From Photobacterium halotolerans DSM 18316 (lineage in GTDB: Bacteria; Pseudomonadota; Gammaproteobacteria; Enterobacterales; Vibrionaceae): a stretch of DNA of 64,000 nucleotides. Shown here in pieces: positions 59,367-64,000 of this stretch. A program made the translations under genes and the position numbers. The notes under the pieces were generated by a model. The model was not told the origin of the DNA. It was given only the letters and a program-made list of their open reading frames with translations, and did no database searches. The first letter of the stretch is position 1. Every line of letters starts with the position of its first letter. Location of the stretch: positions 1-64,000 of the forward strand of contig NZ_AULG01000023.1 in NCBI RefSeq assembly GCF_000425165.1. The letters are read 5' to 3'.

Positions 59367-59899
59367 CCCGTAAGAAAAGAGGCCGTAAACCTGGCTCTGA
59401 AGGCCCGGCGCAGTTCGTAGAAAAGAGTGTCAGCCAGCAAGATCTGGATGGCCGTGCCCGTCAGAAAGCCCGTAAGCGTAAAGGTTTGAAAGCGGGCAGC
59501 CGTCACTCAGACGCGGATGCTCAGAGTGCGCACCGTCAGGGACAGGCGAAAGATCCTCGCCACGGCAGTAAAAAACCGGTGCCACTGATTGTCGAGCCGA
59601 AGCCAACCAAGCAGGCCCGTCGTATGAGTGCCGAGCAGGAGCTGGCGATGCTGGAGAATGATCCGCAGCTGATGGCGCTGCTGGACCGTCTGGATGCCGG
59701 TGAAAAACTGGGTGCCGGGCTGCAGAAGCAGGTCGACCAGAAACTGGATCGTATTGAGCAGCTGATGAAACAGCTGGGCCTGTACGACGACGAGCAGGAT
59801 GAGGCCGAGGATCAAATCGCCGCCGGGGATGCCCGCAGCGAAGAAGATCTGCTCGATGACTTTGAAAATACCCGTTGGGACGATTTCGATAAGGAGTAA
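59363..59899 (+). CDS. yihI: Der GTPase-activating protein YihI
   Basis: A 178-residue protein that stimulates the GTPase Der in 50S assembly. It has a basic disordered N-terminus (MTRKKRGRKPGSEGPAQFVE, ARQKARKRKGLKAGSRH), a linker and a helical acidic C-terminus (MSAEQELAMLENDPQLMALLDRLDAGEKLG, LLDDFENTRWDDFDKE). The gene is conserved near hemN. It overlaps the methyltransferase gene by 4 nt, and DUF2489 follows after 3 nt. Confidence 0.94.
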   Translation: MTRKKRGRKPGSEGPAQFVEKSVSQQDLDGRARQKARKRKGLKAGSRHSDADAQSAHRQGQAKDPRHGSKKPVPLIVEPKPTKQARRMSAEQELAMLENDPQLMALLDRLDAGEKLGAGLQKQVDQKLDRIEQLMKQLGLYDDEQDEAEDQIAAGDARSEEDLLDDFENTRWDDFDKE

Positions 59900-59902
59900 G
59901 CC

Positions 59903-60385
59903 TTGCAGGATCTGAAACTCTGGTTGTTAGTGGCAGGAAGCCTGATTGTTGTGGCACTGGCGGCCTATGCCGCTTATCTGCTCTACCAGCTGTATCAACA
60001 AAAGCAGCGCCATAAGGCTTTTATTGCCCGCGCACAGCAACAACAGAGCGAGGCGATTGCGCAGCGAAATGCCAATATTCTGGAAAGTGTCTACATTATT
60101 GCCGAAGCCGGACGGCAGGAGCAGTGCGACATGTCGGAAATTGCCATTCGCCTCTATAAGCTGATGACAGTGTTGCAGGCCGAACGCAGCGTCAACTTTT
60201 CCGCCCAGTATCCGGCTTTGTTTGAGCTGTATAAAGTGGTTGAAGAGATGCCGCGCGGTGATGAACGCAAAGCCCTGGCCAAGCAGGAGCGGATGAAAGA
60301 CGATCTGCTGCGCATGAAAGCCGAATCACGGTTGTTTGATGCAATACAGGCGGAGCTGACTCAAATCCTGGCGCAAAAGGCGTAA
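59903..60385 (+). CDS. DUF2489 membrane-anchored protein
   Basis: A 160-residue protein with one N-terminal membrane helix (LWLLVAGSLIVVALAAYAAYLLYQLY) and a helical cytoplasmic part (AIAQRNANILESVYIIAEAGRQEQCDMSEIAIRLYKLM is the DUF2489 core). Function unknown. The start is TTG at 59903 with AAGGAG at ideal distance; no ATG is near. Cotranscribed with yihI, and in related genomes it lies between yihI and hemN. Confidence 0.87.
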   Translation: MQDLKLWLLVAGSLIVVALAAYAAYLLYQLYQQKQRHKAFIARAQQQQSEAIAQRNANILESVYIIAEAGRQEQCDMSEIAIRLYKLMTVLQAERSVNFSAQYPALFELYKVVEEMPRGDERKALAKQERMKDDLLRMKAESRLFDAIQAELTQILAQKA

Positions 60386-60410
60386 CTCTTCACCTGCGAG
60401 TGACATGATA

Positions 60411-60438
60411 AACCCAGTGGCCCGCCACTGGGTTTTTT
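60411..60438 (+). terminator. Terminator after DUF2489
   Basis: AACCCAGTGG (60411-60420), loop CCCG, CCACTGGGTT (60425-60434), then TTTT. Confidence 0.93.
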
Positions 60439-60468
60439 GTTTGCCGGCCGGCACAATCAGAGCGGTTT

Positions 60469-60482
60469 TTGTTATCGATCAA
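60469..60482 (+). promoter_or_regulatory. FNR box upstream of hemN
   Basis: TTGTT-ATCG-ATCAA matches the FNR consensus TTGAT-N4-ATCAA with one mismatch, 70 nt before the hemN ATG. Oxygen-limited activation fits an oxygen-independent enzyme. Confidence 0.65.
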
Positions 60483-60551
60483 TAATCGGGCGGCGGCCTC
60501 GTGCTAGCTTGGCGGATTGACTTGGCAGAACGTCTGTGAGGTAACGCTGCG

Positions 60552-61925
60552 ATGACAGAGCAATCCATGATTTGGGATCAGGCCCTGATCGAAAAATATA
60601 ACTATTCAGGCCCCCGTTACACCTCGTATCCGACGGCCCTCGAGTTTCAGCCCGACTTTACCGCCGTGGATTTCACCGCCGCCTGCCAGCGCTATCCCGA
60701 GCGCCGTTTATCGCTTTATATCCACATTCCGTTCTGCCACACCCTGTGTTATTACTGCGGCTGTAATAAAGTCATTACCCGGCATGCGCATAAGGCCGAC
60801 ATCTATCTGGCGGCCCTGGACATTGAGATTCGCCAGCGTGCAGCCCTGATGCAGGGCCGGGCTGTCAGTCAGCTGCACCTGGGCGGCGGGACCCCCACTT
60901 TTCTGACCAAGCCGCAAATCACCCGGCTGATGGCACAGCTGCGCGCCTCCTTCACCCTGCTGCCGGAGGCGGAAATCAGCATAGAAGTCGACCCGCGCCG
61001 GATGGAGCTGGATGTGCTGGATCATCTGCGGGAGGAAGGCTTTAACCGTCTGAGTATCGGTGTGCAGGATTTCGATAAAGAAGTTCAGCAACTGGTCAAC
61101 CGCGAACAGGACAAAGACTTCATTGAAGCTTTGGTCAATCGTGCCCGGGAGTTGGGCTTCCGCTCGACCAATCTGGATCTGATCTACGGCTTGCCGAAAC
61201 AGAACAATGCCCGTTTTATTAACACCCTGGAGCAGGTGCTGGCGATGAAACCGGGGCGCTTGTCTGTGTTTAACTATGCCCACATGCCGTCACTGTTTGC
61301 TGCTCAGCGAAAAATCAAAGACGCCGATTTACCGGCGCCGTCTGAGAAGCTGGCGATGCTGCACAGCACCATTGAAACCCTGACCGGGGCCGGCTATCAG
61401 TTTATCGGTATGGACCATTTTGCCCTGCCGGAGGATGAACTGGCCGTGGCCCAGCGCAAAGGCAAGCTGCACCGCAATTTTCAGGGCTACACCACTCAGG
61501 GAGACTGCGATCTGTTGGGACTCGGGGTGTCCGCGATTTCTATGATCGGCGACAGTTATAGCCAGAACCAGAAAGATCTCAAGGCTTACTATGCTGACAT
61601 TGAATCGCAACAGCATGCGCTGTGGAAAGGGGTGAACCTGACCGCCGATGATCTGCTGCGCCGCGAGGTGATTAAAACCCTGATTTGCCAGTTTGAACTT
61701 TCGATAACAGAGATTGAAGCGCGGTACGGGATTCACTTTGCCGAGTATTTTGCCCAAGACTTATCGCTGCTGCAGACCTTTATTGATGACGGTCTGGTGC
61801 GTGTGACGGATGAGCGGATAGCCGTCGCCCCTAAGGGCCGGTTGCTGATCCGCAATATCTGCATGTGCTTTGATGTCTATCTGCGCCAGCGTGCCCGCCA
61901 GCAGCAGTTTTCGCGGGTGATCTGA
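60552..61925 (+). CDS. hemN: Oxygen-independent coproporphyrinogen-III oxidase HemN
   Basis: A 457-residue radical-SAM enzyme that decarboxylates coproporphyrinogen III in haem synthesis without oxygen. The cluster motif is CHTLCYYCGC with cysteines 62, 66, 69 and the additional conserved Cys71. NYSGPRYTSYPTALEF at the N-terminus, LHLGGGTPTFL, EVDPRRMELDVLDHL and the long C-terminal domain identify true HemN rather than the HemW chaperone. FNR site upstream. Shares a bidirectional terminator with add. Confidence 0.97.
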   Translation: MTEQSMIWDQALIEKYNYSGPRYTSYPTALEFQPDFTAVDFTAACQRYPERRLSLYIHIPFCHTLCYYCGCNKVITRHAHKADIYLAALDIEIRQRAALMQGRAVSQLHLGGGTPTFLTKPQITRLMAQLRASFTLLPEAEISIEVDPRRMELDVLDHLREEGFNRLSIGVQDFDKEVQQLVNREQDKDFIEALVNRARELGFRSTNLDLIYGLPKQNNARFINTLEQVLAMKPGRLSVFNYAHMPSLFAAQRKIKDADLPAPSEKLAMLHSTIETLTGAGYQFIGMDHFALPEDELAVAQRKGKLHRNFQGYTTQGDCDLLGLGVSAISMIGDSYSQNQKDLKAYYADIESQQHALWKGVNLTADDLLRREVIKTLICQFELSITEIEARYGIHFAEYFAQDLSLLQTFIDDGLVRVTDERIAVAPKGRLLIRNICMCFDVYLRQRARQQQFSRVI

Positions 61926-61952
61926 ATCTCACGCTGATCACGTCCAGCAAAG

Positions 61953-61992
61953 AAAAAACGCCCCGCTTGTGATCTCAAGCGGGGCGTTTTTG
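61953..61992. terminator. Bidirectional terminator between hemN and add
   Basis: AAAAACGCCCCGCTT (61954-61968) pairs with AAGCGGGGCGTTTTT (61977-61991): 15 bp, 8-nt loop, A-run before and T-run after on both strands. Confidence 0.94.
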
Positions 61993-62012
61993 TTGTGCGG
62001 GTGATGGCGGGA

Positions 62013-63014
62013 TTAACGCTTGGCAGCCATCTCACGCAGGGCGTTCTTCTCGCTGTCAGACAGGAAAGCCAGCTCCAGGCCGTTGCTTTGCGCCTGGCGG
62101 ATTTGCTCCGGCGTCAGACCCGCCTTAGGCGCAGCCACTTCGTACTCGTAAGGCAGCTCAATGCCTTCCACGGCCGGGTCATCGGTATTCAGGCAGGCCA
62201 GAATGCCGTGATCGAGAAACTGCTTGAGCGGGTGACCGGCCAGGCTTTCGACAGTGCTGGTCTGGATATTGGACGTCAGGCAGGATTCAATCCCTATCTT
62301 GTGCTCAGCCAGGTAATCCATCAGTCTGGCATCTTCCACCGCTTTGACACCGTGGCCGATACGCACCGCGCCCAGCTCCTGAATGGCCTGCCACATGCTT
62401 TCCGGACCAGCAGCTTCACCGGCATGCACTGTGACCTGCAGGCCGGCATCGCGCACCTGCCTGAAGTGGCCGACAAACTGATCACCCGGCTGGCCCAGTT
62501 CATCGCCGGCCAGATCAACGGCAACCAGGTGGTCTTTCTGGCTCAGCAGCGCGTCCAGCTCCTGCTGGCAGGCCTGGGTGCCGAAAGTCCGGCTCATGAT
62601 ACCGATCAGGTTGGCTTTGATGCCAAAATCGCGGCAACCGGCACGCACACCGTCCACCACGGCTTCGACCACACCGGCAACGGGCAGCTGGTGTTTCATC
62701 GCCATGTAATAGGGTGAGAAGCGCAGCTCAGCATAGTCAATCTGTGCGTTGAGGGCATCTTCGACATTCTCGTAGGCCACACGGCGGCAGGCCTCCAGAT
62801 CACCCAGTACCGCGACGCCCCAGTCCAGCTTGGACAGGAAAGCGACCAGGCTGGGTTCGGCTTCCACGATTTGAACGTGCGGACGCAGCGACTCCAGGTC
62901 GTTGGCAGGCAGTGCCATGCCAAACTGCTGGCCCAGCTCAAGAATGGTCTGAATACGGATGTTGCCGTCCAGGTGACGGTGCAAATCGGTCAGTGGCAGG
63001 TGTTTGCTAATCAT
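62013..63014 (-). CDS. add: Adenosine deaminase
   Basis: A 333-residue zinc enzyme converting adenosine to inosine. Zinc and catalytic residues are in [13 protein letters not shown] (HxH), [12 protein letters not shown] (His, Glu), [11 protein letters not shown] and [12 protein letters not shown] (Asp pair). The sequence tracks E. coli Add along its length, including [21 protein letters not shown] and [10 protein letters not shown]. Start taken at the ATG (63014) that aligns with E. coli; an ATG two codons upstream (63020) is equally possible. Convergent with hemN. Confidence 0.96.
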   Translation of the reverse strand: MISKHLPLTDLHRHLDGNIRIQTILELGQQFGMALPANDLESLRPHVQIVEAEPSLVAFLSKLDWGVAVLGDLEACRRVAYENVEDALNAQIDYAELRFSPYYMAMKHQLPVAGVVEAVVDGVRAGCRDFGIKANLIGIMSRTFGTQACQQELDALLSQKDHLVAVDLAGDELGQPGDQFVGHFRQVRDAGLQVTVHAGEAAGPESMWQAIQELGAVRIGHGVKAVEDARLMDYLAEHKIGIESCLTSNIQTSTVESLAGHPLKQFLDHGILACLNTDDPAVEGIELPYEYEVAAPKAGLTPEQIRQAQSNGLELAFLSDSEKNALREMAAKR

Positions 63015-63095
63015 GATCATGGTATCCCGGAAAAACTGTAGCCTCAGTATAAGCAAAGACATCAAGACAATCATTAGACTCAGGGCGACGATCCG

Positions 63096-63116
63096 GCCCG
63101 ATCGTTAAGATCGGGC
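63096..63116. other. Hairpin between glnG and add
   Basis: GCCCGATC (63096-63103), loop GTTAA, GATCGGGC (63109-63116). It follows the glnG stop by about 60 nt on the minus strand but lacks a T-run in either direction; possibly a Rho-dependent 3' end or processed stem. Confidence 0.5.
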
Positions 63117-63177
63117 TGATGTTTACTTCCGCTGTTGAAAAAATCACCAATCCCATCCATCGGCAGTGGCAGGGTTT

Positions 63178-64000
63178 TCAGTCACTGGCCATGTTGAGCT
63201 CTTTGAGTTTGCGGGTCAGGGTGTTGCGTCCCCAGCCGAGCAGCTTGGCGGCTTCCTGTTTGTGGCCGTGGGTAAATTCCAGGGCGGTATCGAGCAGAAT
63301 GCGTTCAAATTCCGGCATGGCTTCGCCCAGCAGATTCTGGTTGCCCTGCTGCAATGCCTGGCGGGCCCAGTGCTGCAGCGACTGTTGCCAGTGCGGCTCG
63401 CTGCCGTCGCCTTTCGGCTGGCTGTCGACCGCGGTCAGCTCGGGCGGCAGATCCGACGGCAGGATTTCGTTGCCGCTGGCCATCACGGTCAGCCAGCGAC
63501 AGGTATTTTCCAGCTGGCGAACATTACCCGGCCAGCTCAGGCTGGTGAGCAGGGTTTCTGTGTCCGGGTGCAGGGATTTGATTTCCACTCCCAGTTCATC
63601 GGAGGCCCGCTTTAAGAAATGGCGGGTCAGCTGCGGGATATCCTGGCGGCGGTCTTTCAGGGCAGGCAGATGGACCCGGATGACATTCAGGCGGTGGAAC
63701 AGATCTTCCCGGAAATCCCCTTTGGCCACCAGCCGTTCCAGATTCTGGTGGGTGGCGGCTATGATGCGGACATCGACATTGATGGGTGAATGCCCGCCAA
63801 CGCGATAGAACTGACCGTCAGCCAGTACCCGCAGCAAGCGGGTCTGGATATCCAGTGGCATGTCGCCGATTTCATCCAGAAACAAGGTGCCGCCATTGGC
63901 CTGCTCAAAACGCCCCTGGCGGATATTGTTGGCGCCGGTGAACGCGCCTTTTTCATGGCCAAACAGTTCAGATTCAATCAGATCTTTGGGAATGGCCGCC
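63178..64000 (-). CDS. glnG: Nitrogen regulation response regulator GlnG/NtrC (C-terminal part)
   Basis: The last 274 residues of an NtrC protein; the 5' end runs off the right edge. Read from the edge: [20 protein letters not shown] with the GAFTGA sigma-54 contact loop, [15 protein letters not shown] (Walker B), [59 protein letters not shown] (sensor II), and a Fis-type HTH at the C-terminus ([19 protein letters not shown]). In full form it is the GlnL-phosphorylated activator of nitrogen-limitation genes. The receiver domain is expected outside the window. Confidence 0.95.
   Translation of the reverse strand, partial: AAIPKDLIESELFGHEKGAFTGANNIRQGRFEQANGGTLFLDEIGDMPLDIQTRLLRVLADGQFYRVGGHSPINVDVRIIAATHQNLERLVAKGDFREDLFHRLNVIRVHLPALKDRRQDIPQLTRHFLKRASDELGVEIKSLHPDTETLLTSLSWPGNVRQLENTCRWLTVMASGNEILPSDLPPELTAVDSQPKGDGSEPHWQQSLQHWARQALQQGNQNLLGEAMPEFERILLDTALEFTHGHKQEAAKLLGWGRNTLTRKLKELNMASD

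Overview
The window reads as a chromosomal segment of a gammaproteobacterium, most likely a member of the Vibrionaceae (Photobacterium, Vibrio or a close relative). The basis is the gene content and order of the ubi-tat-hemB, hemCDXY/cyaA/cyaY/lysA-dapF-xerC and polA-spf-engB-yihI-hemN-glnG blocks, together with long RyhB-type and Spot 42 small RNAs. The genus is an inference. Nearly all of the sequence is ordinary, densely packed core genome; I see no prophage, insertion sequence, integron or CRISPR array.

Layout. 1-810: the 3' end of an rRNA operon (23S end, 5S, terminator), tRNA-Trp, and a decayed partial copy of that tRNA with its terminator. 894-1849: fluoride channel and a universal stress protein. 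1874-7633: thiamine operon thiC-E-F-S-G-H behind a TPP riboswitch. 7641-14006: a secreted protein with a calcium-loop-like motif, a long aminopeptidase P, a LysR regulator divergent from an MFS drug exporter, and a DMT transporter. 14213-22376: rmuC, ubiE-ubiJ-ubiB, tatABC, tatD, hemB. 22389-27733: asnC, a large periplasmic-sensor GGDEF/EAL protein, rsmJ, a lysine-rich small protein, and an overlooked 27-residue membrane protein. 27938-31974: hemCDXY, divergent from cyaA, which has a conserved-looking CRP site and a TTG start. 35018-40066: cyaY, lptM, lysA, dapF, yigA, xerC, yigB. 40069-42458: a four-gene bufferin/oxazolin-type cluster (DUF2282 precursor, DUF692, DUF2063, DoxX) predicted to make a copper-binding modified peptide. 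42737-51821: uvrD, ggt, rarD, recQ, DUF3630, yhhQ under a probable preQ1-I riboswitch, and a GNAT acetyltransferase. 51828-52346: two tandem RyhB genes. 52346-57779: elbB, polA, Spot 42, candidate small RNAs, engB. 57938-64000: cytochrome c4, a methyltransferase, yihI, DUF2489, hemN, add and the 3' part of glnG.

The most interesting material lies between genes. (1) Two full-length tandem RyhB genes each have a matching pair of Fur boxes. The second has its target-pairing core expanded from two to four copies of a 9-nt unit, and its terminator runs into the stop codon of convergent elbB. (2) A strong minus-strand terminator and a run of hairpins between recQ and DUF3630 suggest an unannotated structured RNA. 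(3) The long spf-engB gap carries one good and one weaker small-RNA candidate. (4) The SD of yhhQ is embedded in what looks like a minimal preQ1-I pseudoknot. (5) The bufferin-type cluster is a complete copper-peptide pathway made from DUF-named genes.

Functionally the region combines cofactor synthesis (thiamine, haem, ubiquinone), protein export, DNA repair and recombination, cell-wall precursor synthesis (lysA/dapF) and metal homeostasis (Fur-RyhB, copper bufferin, frataxin, fluoride export).
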